Notes: generated by a model from the sequence alone, not told the origin. Shown: positions 21,972 to 32,766, counted from the first letter of the stretch. The stretch: 64,000 bases of DNA from Caulobacter sp. SL161 (GCF_026672375.1 NZ_JAPPRA010000001.1:2604001-2668000); one strand, 5' to 3'. Made by a program: numbers and translations.

Positions 21972-23302
21972 CAGGCGGTCTTGCTCTTGGTCAGGCCGTC
22001 CAGGACGGAGTCCAGCGATGCGGTATGGCGCTCGCCGGTCTTGCGGTTCTTGATCTCGACAACACCTTCGGCAATGCCCTTGGGACCGACGATCAACTGC
22101 CAGGGTAGACCGATCAGGTCCATGGTGGCGAACTTGGCGCCGCCGCGGGCGTCGGTGTCGTCATAGAGCACCTCTCGGCCTGCGGCCTTGAGGGCGTTGT
22201 ATGCCGTCTCGCAGGCGGCGTCGCAGGCCGCGTCGCCCTGGCGCATGTTGACGATACCGACGTCGAACGGCGCGACGCTTTCCGGCCAGATAATGCCGCC
22301 CTCGTCATGGCTGGCCTCGATGATCGCGCCCAGCAGGCGCGAGACGCCGACGCCGTAGCTGCCCATCTGCACCGGGACCTGCTGGCCGTCCGGCCCTTGC
22401 ACCGTGGCCTTCATCGGCTCGGAGTACTTCGTACCGAACGAGAAGATGTGGCCGACCTCGATGCCGCGCGCCGACAGGCGATCGCCTTCCGGCAGGGCGT
22501 TGAAGGCGGCCTCGTCGTGCATTTCCTCGGTCGCGGCGTACAGCGCCGTGCGCTGGTTCACCAGCGGCTGCAGGTCGCCGTTGATCCAGTCGAGGTCGGG
22601 ACCAGGAGCCGGCATTTCCACGAGATCCTTGTGACAGAACACGGCGCTTTCGCCGGTTTCGGCCAACACGATGAACTCGTGGGACAGGTCGCCGCCGATC
22701 GGACCCGTATCCGCCCGCATCGGCACAGCCTTCAGACCCATCCGCGCGAACAGGTTCAGATACGCCACGAACATCCGGTTGTACGACTTGCGGGCGCCCT
22801 CAGCGTCGAGGTCGAAGCTGTAGGCGTCCTTCATGTAGAACTCGCGGCCGCGCATCACGCCAAAGCGCGGGCGACGCTCGTCCCGGAACTTCCACTGGAT
22901 GTTGTAGAGGTTCTTGGGGAGGTCCTTGTAGCTCTTGATCGAGGCGCGGAAGATGTCGGTGACGACTTCCTCGGCGGTGGGACCAAACAGCAGTTCGCGC
23001 TTGTGGCGGTCGGTGATGCGCAGCATCTCGTCGCCGTAGTCGTCGTAGCGACCGCTCTCGCGCCACAAATCGGCAAGCTGGATGGTCGGCATCAAAAGCT
23101 CGATGGCGCCGGCCCGATCCATTTCTTCGCGGACGATCTGTTCGATCTTGTTGAGGACCCGCAGGCCCAGAGGAAGCCAGGCATAGATGCCCGCCGCTTC
23201 CTGGCGGATCATGCCGGCGCGGAGCATCAGCTGGTGCGAAACGATCTGGGCGTCGGAAGGCGCTTCCTTCAGCACCGGCAGGAAATAGCGCGAAGAGCGC
23301 AT
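21971..23302 (-). CDS. proS: prolyl-tRNA synthetase
   Basis: ProS charges tRNA-Pro with proline. The 443-residue protein is the short alphaproteobacterial form: it has the class II catalytic core (motif 1 [24 protein letters not shown] region; motif 2 [17 protein letters not shown] near 140-160; motif 3 [14 protein letters not shown] near 350) and a C-terminal anticodon-binding domain. It lacks the editing insertion found in the 570-residue E. coli enzyme. It overlaps the permease start by one base (TGATG) and heads the proS-lolC-lolD operon. Confidence 0.96.
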   Translation of the reverse strand: MRSSRYFLPVLKEAPSDAQIVSHQLMLRAGMIRQEAAGIYAWLPLGLRVLNKIEQIVREEMDRAGAIELLMPTIQLADLWRESGRYDDYGDEMLRITDRHKRELLFGPTAEEVVTDIFRASIKSYKDLPKNLYNIQWKFRDERRPRFGVMRGREFYMKDAYSFDLDAEGARKSYNRMFVAYLNLFARMGLKAVPMRADTGPIGGDLSHEFIVLAETGESAVFCHKDLVEMPAPGPDLDWINGDLQPLVNQRTALYAATEEMHDEAAFNALPEGDRLSARGIEVGHIFSFGTKYSEPMKATVQGPDGQQVPVQMGSYGVGVSRLLGAIIEASHDEGGIIWPESVAPFDVGIVNMRQGDAACDAACETAYNALKAAGREVLYDDTDARGGAKFATMDLIGLPWQLIVGPKGIAEGVVEIKNRKTGERHTASLDSVLDGLTKSKTA

Positions 23303-23736
23303 CAGCTTGGAAACTCCGGGAATTCGAGAAGGGCCTGAGATAGCCCCTCGCCCGACAGCTTGGCAACGCGGTAGAGCCGGCCTGGCTCAGATCTTTGATC
23401 CAGACCGGGCAGCAAGCTCGTCCCTCCAAGCCCGGAAGCGCGACGACGACAGACACCAACGACCACTTTGTGCGGTCGCGCTTTGGGCGGAAGTAAGGCT
23501 GCGCGCCGGGCAAAAGAAAGGCCGCGCGGATCGCCGCGCGGCCTGTCAGTCATCGTCGGGGAAGACGCCACAGAGCGAGACCGGCAAGGCCGATCTCCTG
23601 AAAACACCCTACCCGCCAAACGTTTGTTGGGGCACGGCCAACCGCCGGAAGCGCTAACAATGAGGCCATTCGCCCAAGCCTTGAGCGTTTGAAGGCAAAT
23701 CGCCCGCGCCACGCCCAAGGCTTGTGCATTCGCACG
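23303..23736. other. 434-base intergenic region upstream of proS
   Basis: The region separates proS from the DUF1467-like gene. It holds one strong minus-strand terminator (23512-23543) about 195 bases past the DUF1467-like gene, with no convincing gene before it; possible small RNA, see findings. From 23303 to 23511 I see only the presumed proS promoter zone. Confidence 0.5.
23512..23543 (-). terminator. intrinsic terminator
   Basis: A perfect 10-bp stem GGCCGCGCGG/CCGCGCGGCC (23520-23529 with 23534-23543, ATCG loop) is followed on the minus strand by TTTCTTTT. It ends transcripts coming from the mce/DUF1467-like pair or from an unseen small RNA. Confidence 0.8.
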
Positions 23737-23997
23737 TCAGACCCCGGCCGGCAGGTCCGGAAGCGTGATGAGTTTGAAGTGCACGATCAGGAAGAACAGG
23801 CCAAAAACCACAGCCGACAGCCAGGTCGTGGTGATGAACTTGCGCTTCAGGTTCGGATTCATCGGCGCTCCGGGATCAACGCCCGGCGGCGGCTTGATGC
23901 CCGCCTCGAAGAAGCTGCGCGACCCGAGCGGCAGGACCGCGAACAACACGGTCCACCAGATGGTCATGTAGATCGCGAACCAAGTGATAGGGCTCAT
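23737..23997 (-). CDS. DUF1467-family small membrane protein
   Basis: An 86-residue protein with two membrane segments: about residues 3-24 (ITWFAIYMTIWWTVLFAVLP) and about residues 57-78. They are joined by a loop with PPPGVDPGAP and conserved Asn/Lys residues. This fits the DUF1467 family, small alphaproteobacterial inner-membrane proteins of unknown role. It is often found next to methylmalonyl-CoA epimerase, as here, where its start overlaps the mce stop by one base. Function unknown. Confidence 0.82.
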   Translation of the reverse strand: MSPITWFAIYMTIWWTVLFAVLPLGSRSFFEAGIKPPPGVDPGAPMNPNLKRKFITTTWLSAVVFGLFFLIVHFKLITLPDLPAGV

Positions 23998-24416
23998 CAG
24001 TGATGCGCGTCCTTTGGCGTTTCCATGAGCTCGACAAGCATGCCGCCCATGTCTTTGGGGTGGACGAAGATGATCAGTGTGCCGTGCGCGCCGATGCGAG
24101 GCTCGCCAAGCACCGTCGCGCCCTTGGCCACAAGGGCGTCACGGGCTTCGTAGATGTTCTCCACCTCGAAGCAGATGTGGTGCTGACCGCCCTTGGGGTT
24201 CTTGGCCAGGAAGCCATGGATGGGAGACTTCTCACCATAAGGCTCAATAAGCTCGATCTGGCTGTTGGGCAGGTTGACGAAACAGACCCACACCCCCTGC
24301 TCCGGCATCGCCCACTTGTCGGTGATCGACGTGGCGCCGAGCAGATCGCGGTACATCTTCACCGACTCATCGATGGACGGTGTGGCGACGCCAACGTGAT
24401 TGAGCTTGCCGATCAT
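23997..24416 (-). CDS. mce: methylmalonyl-CoA epimerase
   Basis: The enzyme interconverts (R)- and (S)-methylmalonyl-CoA in propionate and branched-chain breakdown. The 139-residue VOC-fold protein starts MIGKLNHVGVATPSID with the first metal His at residue 7. GGQHHICFEVENI supplies another His near residue 79, and MLVELME supplies the terminal Glu. All are expected metal ligands. Length is typical. It is coupled to the DUF1467-like gene; 108 bases separate it from rnj upstream. Confidence 0.93.
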   Translation of the reverse strand: MIGKLNHVGVATPSIDESVKMYRDLLGATSITDKWAMPEQGVWVCFVNLPNSQIELIEPYGEKSPIHGFLAKNPKGGQHHICFEVENIYEARDALVAKGATVLGEPRIGAHGTLIIFVHPKDMGGMLVELMETPKDAHH

Positions 24417-24524
24417 CTTGAGGAACTCCCGCTGCTGTTCTGATTGTTGGCTGTTGGCCTAGCACCAGTGCTGCAACGCGGAAAGATAGGGCGTCCACGG
24501 AACCGCCGCAGCCGCCCCCTCCCA

Positions 24525-26204
24525 TCAAATGCGAAGAACCGTGGTTTCGACGACGGGCTTGCGCTCCCAGATCCGGAAAGCAGCCTTCTTCACGGCGCGG
24601 GAGATCGCGCTTTCGATCGTCTCGTCAATCTCGCGCGCGTCGCCGTCCAGCTTCTTGTAGGCGGTCTCCGCCTCTTCGCAGAGATCGTCCAGAGCATCGT
24701 CCAGCGTGTACTCGTCATCGCCCGTCAGGCCGATACCCCGGATCTGGGGTCCGGAGACGATCTTGTTGCGACCATCGAGCACGATCGACACCGCCAGCAC
24801 GCCGTTGAAGGCGGCATGGCGACGCTCACGCAGCGCTTCGCCGTTCTCGGGCGTGACCACCCCGCCGTCCACATAGAGTCGGCCGGCGGGCACCTCGTCG
24901 ATGATGCCTGGCTGGCCGGGAGCCAGCAGCACCATGTCGCCGTTGCGCGGGCTGACGGCGTGAGGGACCTGAAGATCCTTGGCCAGGGCCGCATGCTCGA
25001 TCAGATGGCGGCGCTCGCCGTGGGTCGGCACCGCGATATGCGGCCGCACCCAGGCGTACATCTGGCGAAGTTCATCCCGGCATGGATGGCCCGAAACGTG
25101 GATGCCGGGCGTATCGCGCTCGGTGTGCAGTCGAACGCCGCGGTCAGCCAGCTTGTTCTGCAGGTTACGGATCGGGATCTCGTTGCCCGGGATCACCCGC
25201 GAACTGAAGATCACGTGATCGCCCGAGCCCATCTTCACATGCGGATGGCTGCCGTCGGCGATGCGCGACAGGGCGGCGCGCGCCTCGCCCTGGCTGCCGG
25301 TGCAGAGATAGAGGACCTCGTTCTCCGGCAGATGCTTGGCCTGGTCGTCGTTGATGAACGGCTCCAAGCCCTCCAGCAGGCCGACGGATCGGGCGGCGGC
25401 CGCCATCCGGTGCATCGAGCGGCCAGCGAGGCTAACCTTGCGGCCGCAAGCCTGGGCCGCGCGGATCACAGTGTCCATGCGCGCAACGTTGGATGCGAAA
25501 CAGGCTACGGCGATCTTGCCGTTCAGGCTCTTGATCAGGTCGCCAAGGGCCGTGCGGACGTCGGCCTCGGAGCCGGCGGAGCCCTCCTGGAAGACATTGG
25601 TGCTGTCGCAAACCATGGCCAGCACGCCCTCGTCACCGAGACGGCGTATGGCGGCCTCGTCGGTCGGCGCGCCCAGTTGCGGTTCGGGATCGATCTTCCA
25701 GTCGCCCGTGTGCAGAACCGTGCCCAGAGGCGTCTTGATCGCCAGACCATTCGGTTCCGGGATCGAATGGGTCAGGGTGATCAGTTCCAGCTCGAACGGA
25801 CCAAGCTTGAAGCTGCCGCCCAGCGGCACCTCGGTAATCGGCACCTCGCCCAGAAGATCCGCGTCGCGCAGCTTCTCGCGAAGCAGGAAGGCGGTGAAGG
25901 GCGTAGCGAACACCGGCGCCTTCAGACGCGGCCACAGCCAGTGGACGGCGCCCAGGTGATCCTCGTGCGCGTGGGTCAGCACGATGCCAAGAATATCGTC
26001 GGCATAGGGCTCGATATAGCTCGGGTCGGGCAGGATGATCTCGACGCCCGGGGTCGTCTGGTCGCCAAACGTCACGCCCAGATCGACCACGATCCACTTG
26101 CGATCATGCGCCGGCCCGAAGCCATACAGATTGAAGTTCATGCCGATCTCGTTCGACCCGCCCAGCGGCAGGAAGACGAACTCGTCGTTCTTGGACTTTT
26201 TCAT
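24525..26204 (-). CDS. rnj: ribonuclease J
   Basis: RNase J is a metallo-beta-lactamase/beta-CASP nuclease with endo- and 5'-exonuclease activity in RNA decay and rRNA maturation. The 559-residue protein has the metal motif HAHEDH at residues 78-83. Further ligands lie near residues 145-170 (TGDWKIDPEP), followed by the beta-CASP domain (including CTGSQGEARAALSRIA) and a C-terminal domain. Its ATG overlaps the coaX stop (TGATG). Alphaproteobacteria often carry RNase J together with RNase E, so this is expected. Confidence 0.95.
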   Translation of the reverse strand: MKKSKNDEFVFLPLGGSNEIGMNFNLYGFGPAHDRKWIVVDLGVTFGDQTTPGVEIILPDPSYIEPYADDILGIVLTHAHEDHLGAVHWLWPRLKAPVFATPFTAFLLREKLRDADLLGEVPITEVPLGGSFKLGPFELELITLTHSIPEPNGLAIKTPLGTVLHTGDWKIDPEPQLGAPTDEAAIRRLGDEGVLAMVCDSTNVFQEGSAGSEADVRTALGDLIKSLNGKIAVACFASNVARMDTVIRAAQACGRKVSLAGRSMHRMAAAARSVGLLEGLEPFINDDQAKHLPENEVLYLCTGSQGEARAALSRIADGSHPHVKMGSGDHVIFSSRVIPGNEIPIRNLQNKLADRGVRLHTERDTPGIHVSGHPCRDELRQMYAWVRPHIAVPTHGERRHLIEHAALAKDLQVPHAVSPRNGDMVLLAPGQPGIIDEVPAGRLYVDGGVVTPENGEALRERRHAAFNGVLAVSIVLDGRNKIVSGPQIRGIGLTGDDEYTLDDALDDLCEEAETAYKKLDGDAREIDETIESAISRAVKKAAFRIWERKPVVETTVLRI

Positions 26205-26986
26205 CAGGACTCGGCGATGGTGTTTCGGCGGTAGATTTCGAGAAGACCCCGGATCGTCAGATCAGAGTCGAAGTGGTCTATGCTGTCGGTCGCGCCCTCG
26301 AACAGCGAGGCGACGCCGCCCGTGGCGATGACGGTCATGGGCTCGCCGCGCTCAGCCTTGATGCGCGAGACGAGACCCTCGATCAGGGAGATATACCCCC
26401 AGAAGACACCGGATTGCATCGCCGAGACGGTATCGGTGCCCACGATCCTGTTACCGGCGGGACGCTGGATGGCGATGCGCGGCAGCTTCGCCGCCGCCTC
26501 GTGCAGAGCCTGCATCGAAAGGTTGATACCGGGCGCGATGATCCCGCCCTCGAAGGCGCCGTCGGCGGCCACGATGTCGAACGTCGTCGCGGTGCCGCTG
26601 TCGATCACGACCAGCGGCCCCGGATAGACCATCGCCGCGCCAATGGCGTTGACCAGGCGGTCGGCGCCGGCCTCGGAGGGTTTCTCGATGCGGACATCAA
26701 TACCCAGCTTGGCGTTCTCACCGATGACCAGAGGCTCGACGTTGAAGTAGCGGCGGCTCAGGTTGCGCAGATTGAAGATCGACTGCGGCACGACGCTGGA
26801 AATGATCACAGCGTCGATCGCCCGGAAGCCCAGCCCCTGCATCGACAGCAGTTGCGAAAGCCAGACAACGTACTCGTCGGCCGTGCGCGTACTCTCGGTC
26901 GCTGACCGCCACTGCGCGACCCACGATGCGCCATCGTGAATGGCGAACATGGTGTTGGTGTTGCCCTGCTCAATGGCCAGCAGCAT
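26204..26986 (-). CDS. coaX: type III pantothenate kinase
   Basis: CoaX phosphorylates pantothenate, the first step of coenzyme A synthesis, and is insensitive to CoA feedback. The 260-residue protein starts [19 protein letters not shown], the ASKHA-fold phosphate loop with Glu in place of the usual Asp. It also has [14 protein letters not shown] and GGIIAPG. I chose ATG 26986, which overlaps the birA stop by one base; a TTG one codon upstream is also open. The birA-coaX-rnj order with one-base overlaps suggests a single translationally coupled unit. Confidence 0.94.
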   Translation of the reverse strand: MLLAIEQGNTNTMFAIHDGASWVAQWRSATESTRTADEYVVWLSQLLSMQGLGFRAIDAVIISSVVPQSIFNLRNLSRRYFNVEPLVIGENAKLGIDVRIEKPSEAGADRLVNAIGAAMVYPGPLVVIDSGTATTFDIVAADGAFEGGIIAPGINLSMQALHEAAAKLPRIAIQRPAGNRIVGTDTVSAMQSGVFWGYISLIEGLVSRIKAERGEPMTVIATGGVASLFEGATDSIDHFDSDLTIRGLLEIYRRNTIAES

Positions 26987-27738
26987 CAAGCGCCTCCAAA
27001 AAACACGTCGCCGGCCGTGATCCGGCGAAGACTTCCATCGGCCAGGCGCAGACGGAGCGCGCCATCGGCGTCGAGAGCTTCAGCGATCCCTTCGACGGTC
27101 TCATGGCCAAGACGAGCGACGCAAGGCTCGCCCAACCCATGGGCGCGCGCGGTCCAGGCGTCGGCGATGGCGGGAAAACCGAGGACGTCCCAGGTGCGGA
27201 GCCAGCGCTCGAAGGCCTCCGCCAGAACCTCAGCGGCCTCCTGCGGCGATGGCGGCGCCTCCAGATAGGTTGCGATCGCCGTGGCCGGGCGCTCGGCGTC
27301 GATCGGCTTGCGCTTCAGGTTAACGCCGATCCCGACCGCCAGCCACAGCCCGCCGAATGGCGAGGCGCCGGACTCAACGAGGATACCGCTGACCTTCAAT
27401 CCCCCCAGCAGAGGGTCATTCGGCCACTTCAGGCTGATCAGGTGAGTGGGGACATAACGCGCCAGCAGGTCGGCCACAGCCAAAGCGGCGACGAAAGACA
27501 CCTGCGCCGCCTCAGCGGGCGGCCGCTCAGTGCGAAACAACAGGGTGGCGGCGAGGTTGCCCTCGCCGGTTTCCCAGGCCCGCCCGCGACGTCCCCGCCC
27601 AGCTGTCTGGCGAAGGCCCACGAGCCACAGGGGCTCCACCGCGCCGGCCTCGGCCCGGCGACGGGCCTCGGCGTTGGTCGAGTCGATCTCGTCGAGAACG
27701 ACGATCGGGGGGACAGTGACGGGCGAAACGCCCGTCAC
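26986..27738 (-). CDS. birA: biotin-[acetyl-CoA-carboxylase] ligase
   Basis: BirA attaches biotin to the carrier subunit of acetyl-CoA carboxylase. The 250-residue protein has the [13 protein letters not shown] start of the catalytic domain, the adenylate loop GRGRRGRAW and the [10 protein letters not shown] motif with the active-site Lys. No N-terminal DNA-binding domain is present, so it is the non-repressor class. The start is a GTG at 27738, one base after the nuoN TGA; the longer frame to 27804 lies inside nuoN. A perfect hairpin covers this start codon (27716-27738). Confidence 0.92.
   Translation of the reverse strand: MTGVSPVTVPPIVVLDEIDSTNAEARRRAEAGAVEPLWLVGLRQTAGRGRRGRAWETGEGNLAATLLFRTERPPAEAAQVSFVAALAVADLLARYVPTHLISLKWPNDPLLGGLKVSGILVESGASPFGGLWLAVGIGVNLKRKPIDAERPATAIATYLEAPPSPQEAAEVLAEAFERWLRTWDVLGFPAIADAWTARAHGLGEPCVARLGHETVEGIAEALDADGALRLRLADGSLRRITAGDVFFGGA
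27716..27738 (-). promoter_or_regulatory. hairpin over the birA start codon
   Basis: GTGACGGGCG and CGCCCGTCAC form a perfect 10-bp stem with a 3-base loop. The proposed GTG start codon is the first three bases of the minus-strand stem. It could lower birA translation or be opened by ribosomes finishing nuoN. Confidence 0.6.
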
Positions 27739-27739
27739 G

Positions 27740-29185
27740 TCACGCGTGACCAAAGGCGGCGGCGGCGGCCTTGGCGGCTGGTTCCAGCCAGGCCAGGGCC
27801 ACAAGCACGATCGGGAACGAGAAGATCGCGGCGGCGAAGCCCACGGCCCGGGCCGAGGGCGACGGAGCGTCGACGGCGCCTGCGGCGTCGTCGAACCACA
27901 TCGCCTTGATCAGGCGCAGGTAATAGAAGGCCGCGACCACAGAGCCGACCAGACCGATCACGGCGGCCCACTGCAGCATCACATCGCCGGAGCCCATGGC
28001 GGCCTTAAAGACGAAGTACTTCGCCCAGAAGCCCGAGAACGGCGGCAGGCCCAGGGCCGACAGCGAAAAGGCGGTCATGGCCAGGGCGATGCCGGGACGC
28101 TGCTTTACGAGGCCGGCCATATCCTGGATCGTCTCCATCGGCTTGCCGTCGCGGTTCAGCGCCTGCAGGCAGGCGAAGAAGCCGGTGACGTCCACCATGT
28201 AGAGCGTCATGAAGATCAGCATAGACTGCAGGCCGACCTCGCCGCCTGCGGCGACGCCCAGCAGCGCGTAGCCGACATTGGCGATCGACGAATAGGCCCA
28301 CAGGCGCTTGAGGTTGCTCTGCGCGAGACCCGCGAAGGCGCCCACGAACACCGACAGCAGAGCCGCGATCACCAGGATCTGACGCCATTGCTCCTCGGAC
28401 GCCGGGAAGGCGTCGCCCAGAACGCGGGCGAACATCATCATGGCGGCCAGCTTCGGGGCGGCGGCGAAGAAGCCGACCACCGGCGTCGGCGCGCCTTCAT
28501 AGACGTCCGGCGTCCACATGTGGAAAGGCGCGGCCGAAACCTTGAACGCCAGACCGCAGATCACGAACACCAGGCCAAACAGCAGGCCCACGCCATGCGA
28601 ACCGCCGTGTGCGGCCGCCAGGGCGATCTGGCTGAAGTGGGTCGAGCCGGTGAAGCCGTAGATCAGCGAGCTGCCGTACAGCAGCAGGCCCGACGACAGC
28701 GCGCCCAGCACAAAGTACTTCAGGCCCGCTTCCGAGGACTTGGCGTCGTCACGGCGCATGGCGGCCAGGACGTACAGGGCCAGCGATTGCAGTTCGACAC
28801 CGATGTAAAGGCTGATCAGGTCGCCGGCCGAGGCGGTGACGCCCATGCCAAGCGCGGCCAGGATCACCAGGACGGCGTACTCGAACTTCTGGTCGCCGCG
28901 CTGAGCCAGCCAGCGGTCACCAAGGACGACGGCCACGGCGCTCGACAGATAGATGGCCACCTTGGCGTAGGTCGCGGCCGCGTCGGCGACGTAGACGCCG
29001 CCGAAAGCAACGCCCTTGGGTCCCAGCACCGCCGTGGCGGCGGCGGCGATCAGCGACGCGACGGCCGCCAGCGTGAAGATGGCCCCGACCTTGCCTCGGA
29101 AGGCGCCGGCGACCAGCAGGACCAGCGCCGCGATCGCGAGAACGACCTCAGGCAGCACGAGCGAGAAGTTGGCGGAAAAGGTCAT
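27740..29185 (-). CDS. nuoN: NADH-quinone oxidoreductase subunit N
   Basis: NuoN is one of three antiporter-like proton-pumping subunits in the membrane arm of complex I. The 481-residue protein has about 14 membrane segments with the Proton_antipo_M core, including the conserved Lys/Glu residues in YIGVELQSLALYVLAA and LKYFVLGALSSGLLLYG. ATG 29185 (MTFSANFS) has GAGGAG 4 bases upstream and lies 7 bases after the nuoM stop. It is the last nuo gene; birA follows after one base. Confidence 0.96.
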   Translation of the reverse strand: MTFSANFSLVLPEVVLAIAALVLLVAGAFRGKVGAIFTLAAVASLIAAAATAVLGPKGVAFGGVYVADAAATYAKVAIYLSSAVAVVLGDRWLAQRGDQKFEYAVLVILAALGMGVTASAGDLISLYIGVELQSLALYVLAAMRRDDAKSSEAGLKYFVLGALSSGLLLYGSSLIYGFTGSTHFSQIALAAAHGGSHGVGLLFGLVFVICGLAFKVSAAPFHMWTPDVYEGAPTPVVGFFAAAPKLAAMMMFARVLGDAFPASEEQWRQILVIAALLSVFVGAFAGLAQSNLKRLWAYSSIANVGYALLGVAAGGEVGLQSMLIFMTLYMVDVTGFFACLQALNRDGKPMETIQDMAGLVKQRPGIALAMTAFSLSALGLPPFSGFWAKYFVFKAAMGSGDVMLQWAAVIGLVGSVVAAFYYLRLIKAMWFDDAAGAVDAPSPSARAVGFAAAIFSFPIVLVALAWLEPAAKAAAAAFGHA

Positions 29186-29192
29186 TGGCTCC

Positions 29193-30677
29193 TCACCCAC
29201 CCACGGCGGCGCGCCAGGCGCCGACGAGCGCGTCGACAGACGTCGCGGTCAGGTTGAACACGAGATTGGGATAAACACCCAGCACCAGGGTCGAAACGAT
29301 CAGCGGGGCGAAGATCAGGATCTCGCGCTTGTCCAGATCGGTGATCGTGGCCAGTTGCGGGTTGGTGATCTCGCCAAACATCACGCGGCGATACAGGGTC
29401 AGGGCGTACATGGCCGACAGGATCACACCCAGGGCCGAGACGATCGCCGTCCAGGTCGAGGCCTTGTAGACACCGGTCATCGTCAGGATTTCACCGACAA
29501 AGCCCGAGGTGCCCGGCAGGCCGACATTGCCCATGGTGAACAGCATGAACACCGCCGCATACATCGGCATCCTGTTGGTGAGACCGCCATAGAAGGCGAT
29601 CTCGCGAGTGTGCATGCGGTCGTAGACCACGCCGACGCAGAGGAAGAGCGCCCCCGAGATAATCCCGTGGCTCAGCATCTGGAACAGAGCGCCCTGCTCG
29701 CCCGCCGCATTGCCCGAGAAGATGCCCATGGTCACAAAGCCCATGTGGGCGACCGACGAATAGGCGATCAGCTTCTTGATGTCGGTCTGACGGAAGGCGA
29801 CCAGCGAGGTGTAGACGATAGCGATCGCCGACATCGCGAACACCAGCGGCTGGAACATCTCCGAAGCGTGCGGGAACATCGGCAGGCTGAAGCGCATGAA
29901 GCCGTAGCCGCCCATCTTCAGCAGGATGCCCGCCAGGATGACCGAGCCGGCCGTCGGCGCCTCGACGTGAGCGTCGGGCAGCCAGGTGTGGACCGGCCAC
30001 ATCGGCATCTTCACCGCGAACGAGGCGAAGAAGGCCAGCCAGAGCCAGGTCTGCAGCCACGGGGCGAACTTGAAGGTCATCAACTCGGGGATCGACGAGG
30101 TGCCCGAAATGCCGATCATCGCGAGGATCGCAGCCAGCATCAGCACCGAGCCGAGCAGGGTGTAGAGGAAGAACTTGTAGGCCGCGTAGACCCGGCGCTT
30201 GCCGCCCCAGATGCCGATGATCAGGAACATCGGAACCAGGCCGCCCTCGAAGAAGAGGTAGAACAGCACGATGTCCAGCGCGCAGAAGACGCCGATCACC
30301 AGGGTCTCGAGCACGAGGAAGGCGATCAGGTATTCGACAACGCGCTTCTCGACCGACTTCCAGCTGGCCACGATACAGATCGGCAGCAGGAACGCGGTCA
30401 GCAGGACGAACAGCACCGAGATGCCGTCCACGCCCATGCGGTAGTGCAGGCCCGCGAACCAAGCGATGTCTTCCACGAACTGGAAGCCGGGGTTCTTGGG
30501 GTCGAACTGGACGGTGAGAAGGATCGACAGGCCAAACGTGACCAGGGTGGTCACGAGCGCGATCCACTTGGCCAGGGTGTCGGTCTTTTCTCCGGCGCCA
30601 TGCAGGGCGCGCGCGGCGAGGATCACCGCGACGCCGGCCAGGGGCGCGAAGGTCGTAAGGCTGAGAAGGCCGCTCAT
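29193..30677 (-). CDS. nuoM: NADH-quinone oxidoreductase subunit M
   Basis: NuoM is the middle antiporter-like subunit of the complex I membrane arm. The 494-residue protein has about 14 membrane segments. The conserved [16 protein letters not shown] motif reads [18 protein letters not shown], and [18 protein letters not shown] and the [13 protein letters not shown] segment are present. I placed the start at ATG 30677 (MSGLLSLTT), with GGAG upstream and a 14-base gap from nuoL. Length is normal for bacterial NuoM. Confidence 0.96.
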   Translation of the reverse strand: MSGLLSLTTFAPLAGVAVILAARALHGAGEKTDTLAKWIALVTTLVTFGLSILLTVQFDPKNPGFQFVEDIAWFAGLHYRMGVDGISVLFVLLTAFLLPICIVASWKSVEKRVVEYLIAFLVLETLVIGVFCALDIVLFYLFFEGGLVPMFLIIGIWGGKRRVYAAYKFFLYTLLGSVLMLAAILAMIGISGTSSIPELMTFKFAPWLQTWLWLAFFASFAVKMPMWPVHTWLPDAHVEAPTAGSVILAGILLKMGGYGFMRFSLPMFPHASEMFQPLVFAMSAIAIVYTSLVAFRQTDIKKLIAYSSVAHMGFVTMGIFSGNAAGEQGALFQMLSHGIISGALFLCVGVVYDRMHTREIAFYGGLTNRMPMYAAVFMLFTMGNVGLPGTSGFVGEILTMTGVYKASTWTAIVSALGVILSAMYALTLYRRVMFGEITNPQLATITDLDKREILIFAPLIVSTLVLGVYPNLVFNLTATSVDALVGAWRAAVGG

Positions 30678-30691
30678 GAGCTCCGTCCCCC

Positions 30692-32758
30692 TCAACGGAA
30701 TGCGTACAGGGCGAAGGTCAGCAGGCCGGCGACGCCGAGCAGCATGACAAACGCGTAGTGGTAGAGATAGCCGGTCTGCAGCTTGCCGGTGCGCTTGCCG
30801 ACCTCATACGAGACCGCGCTCACGCCATCGGGGCCCAGGCCGTCGATGATCTTCTGGTCGCCGCCCTTCCAGAACAGGTCGCCCAGGAACTTGGCGAAGC
30901 GCACGAAGGTCGCCTCGTAGAGTTCGTCGAAGAACCACTTGTTGTAGAAGAAGACGTACAGCGGGCCCTTGCGCTCGGCCAGCTTCAGGCCCAGGCGCTC
31001 ATTGCCCTTGATCAGGTAGACATAGACCGCGATCAGCAGGCCGATCAGCGAGGCGATCAGCGGGCTCCACTTCACCCACATGGCCACCTCGTGCGCGTCA
31101 TGCAGCACGTGGTTGGTCGGGGCGGTGTAGATCGCGCCGCGCCAGAACTCTTCCTGATGGTGACCCACGAAGTGGCCGACAAAGACGAAGCCGGCGGCGA
31201 CAGCGCCGATCGACAGCACGACCAGCGGGAACAGCATCACCCAAGGGCTCTCGTGCGGCTTGTGGTCGTGACCATGCCCGTGGTCGTCATGAGCATGATC
31301 GTCGTGGCCGTGGGCATGGTCGTCGTGACCGTGCGCCGCATGGGCGTGATCGTCGTGACCATGGGCGTCATGACCCCAGCGCGCCGTGCCGTTGAAGGTG
31401 AAGAACGCCAGGCGCCACGAATAGAACGAGGTCAGGCCCGCGACGAGCACGCCGATCACCCAGGCGAACATGGCGAGCGCGTTGTGGCCGCCCGCGGCGA
31501 ACGCCGCCTCGATGATGGTGTCCTTCGAGTAGAAGCCGGCGAAGCCCAGGTGCAGCGGCGGGAAGCCGAGGCCCGTGATGGCGATCGTGCCGATCGTCAT
31601 GGCGATGAAGGTCACCGGCAGCAACTTGGCCAGAGCGCCGTAGCGACGCATGTCCTGCTCGTGGTGCATGCCGTGGATCACCGAACCGGCGCCCAGGAAC
31701 AGCAGGGCCTTGAAGAAGGCGTGCGTGAACAGGTGGAACATGGCCGCCTGATAGGCGCCGATACCGGCCGCGAAGAACATGTAGCCCAGCTGCGAACAGG
31801 TGGAGTAGGCGATGACGCGCTTGATGTCGTTCTGGGTCAGACCGACCGTGGCGGCGAACAGGGCCGTCACCGCGCCGATGACCGTGACGATGTTCTTGGC
31901 CACGGGGGCGTATTCGAACATCGGCGACAGCAGGCACAGCATATAGACGCCGGCGGTCACCATGGTGGCCGCGTGGATGAGGGCCGACACCGGGGTCGGG
32001 CCTTCCATGGCGTCCGGCAGCCAGGTGTGCAGGAAGAACTGCGCCGACTTGCCCATCGCGCCGATGAACAGCAGGAAGCAGGCGATATCCATCAGTGGCC
32101 ACAGGTGACCGGCGAATTCCCAGGTCTTGCCGGCGCTGGCCTGGATCAGCGGGAACAGTTCAGCGAATTCGATGGTGCCGAACGCCCAGTAGGTGGTCAT
32201 GATCCCGAGGGCGAAACCGAAGTCGCCGACGCGGTTGACGACAAAGGCCTTGATGGCGGCGGCGCTGGCCGAGGGCTTCTTGAACCAAAAGCCGATCAGC
32301 AGATACGAGGCCAGGCCCACGCCTTCCCAACCGAAGAACAGCTGCATGAAGTCGGCGGCCGTGACCAGCGACAGCATGGCGAAGGTGAACAGCGACAGGT
32401 ACGCGAAGAAGCGCGGCTTGCTGTCGTCCTCGGCCATGTAGCCCCAGGAGTAGATGTGCACGAGGGCCGAGACCGTCGTGACCACGATCAGCATGGTCGC
32501 CGAGAGGGCGTCGATCCGGATCGACCAGTTGGCCTGGAAGTCGCCGATATGGATGAACGGCAGCAGTTGGACCGTGAAGGCTTCCATGTGCCCCCAGGTC
32601 CACTGGCTGAACGTGTACCAGGACAGGGCGCACGAAAGGATCAGCGCGCCGGTCGTGACCGACTGCGAGGCCACGTTGCCGATGCGACGGCCGAACAGGC
32701 CGGCGATCGCCGCTGCGATGATCGGCGCGAAAACGAGAATGGTGACAAGCGTCTGCAT
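30692..32758 (-). CDS. nuoL: NADH-quinone oxidoreductase subunit L with His/Asp-rich loop
   Basis: NuoL is the distal proton-pumping subunit and carries the long lateral helix. The 688-residue protein has the core antiporter motifs [18 protein letters not shown] and [20 protein letters not shown]. Between about residues 458 and 503 it has an insert built almost entirely of His, Asp, Gly and Ala (repeats like [12 protein letters not shown]), placed between membrane segments. The following membrane part, and the C-terminal amphipathic helix region, are intact. The insert is encoded by near-repeat DNA at 31253-31380. It may bind metal ions, but that is inference. Confidence 0.96.
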   Translation of the reverse strand: MQTLVTILVFAPIIAAAIAGLFGRRIGNVASQSVTTGALILSCALSWYTFSQWTWGHMEAFTVQLLPFIHIGDFQANWSIRIDALSATMLIVVTTVSALVHIYSWGYMAEDDSKPRFFAYLSLFTFAMLSLVTAADFMQLFFGWEGVGLASYLLIGFWFKKPSASAAAIKAFVVNRVGDFGFALGIMTTYWAFGTIEFAELFPLIQASAGKTWEFAGHLWPLMDIACFLLFIGAMGKSAQFFLHTWLPDAMEGPTPVSALIHAATMVTAGVYMLCLLSPMFEYAPVAKNIVTVIGAVTALFAATVGLTQNDIKRVIAYSTCSQLGYMFFAAGIGAYQAAMFHLFTHAFFKALLFLGAGSVIHGMHHEQDMRRYGALAKLLPVTFIAMTIGTIAITGLGFPPLHLGFAGFYSKDTIIEAAFAAGGHNALAMFAWVIGVLVAGLTSFYSWRLAFFTFNGTARWGHDAHGHDDHAHAAHGHDDHAHGHDDHAHDDHGHGHDHKPHESPWVMLFPLVVLSIGAVAAGFVFVGHFVGHHQEEFWRGAIYTAPTNHVLHDAHEVAMWVKWSPLIASLIGLLIAVYVYLIKGNERLGLKLAERKGPLYVFFYNKWFFDELYEATFVRFAKFLGDLFWKGGDQKIIDGLGPDGVSAVSYEVGKRTGKLQTGYLYHYAFVMLLGVAGLLTFALYAFR

Positions 32759-32766
32759 GACGTCGC

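Noticed and set aside
23550..23735. A 61-codon minus-strand frame ending beside the terminator
   Set aside because: Starts with GTG, has no ribosome site, and its composition looks random. Kept only as part of the small-RNA possibility.
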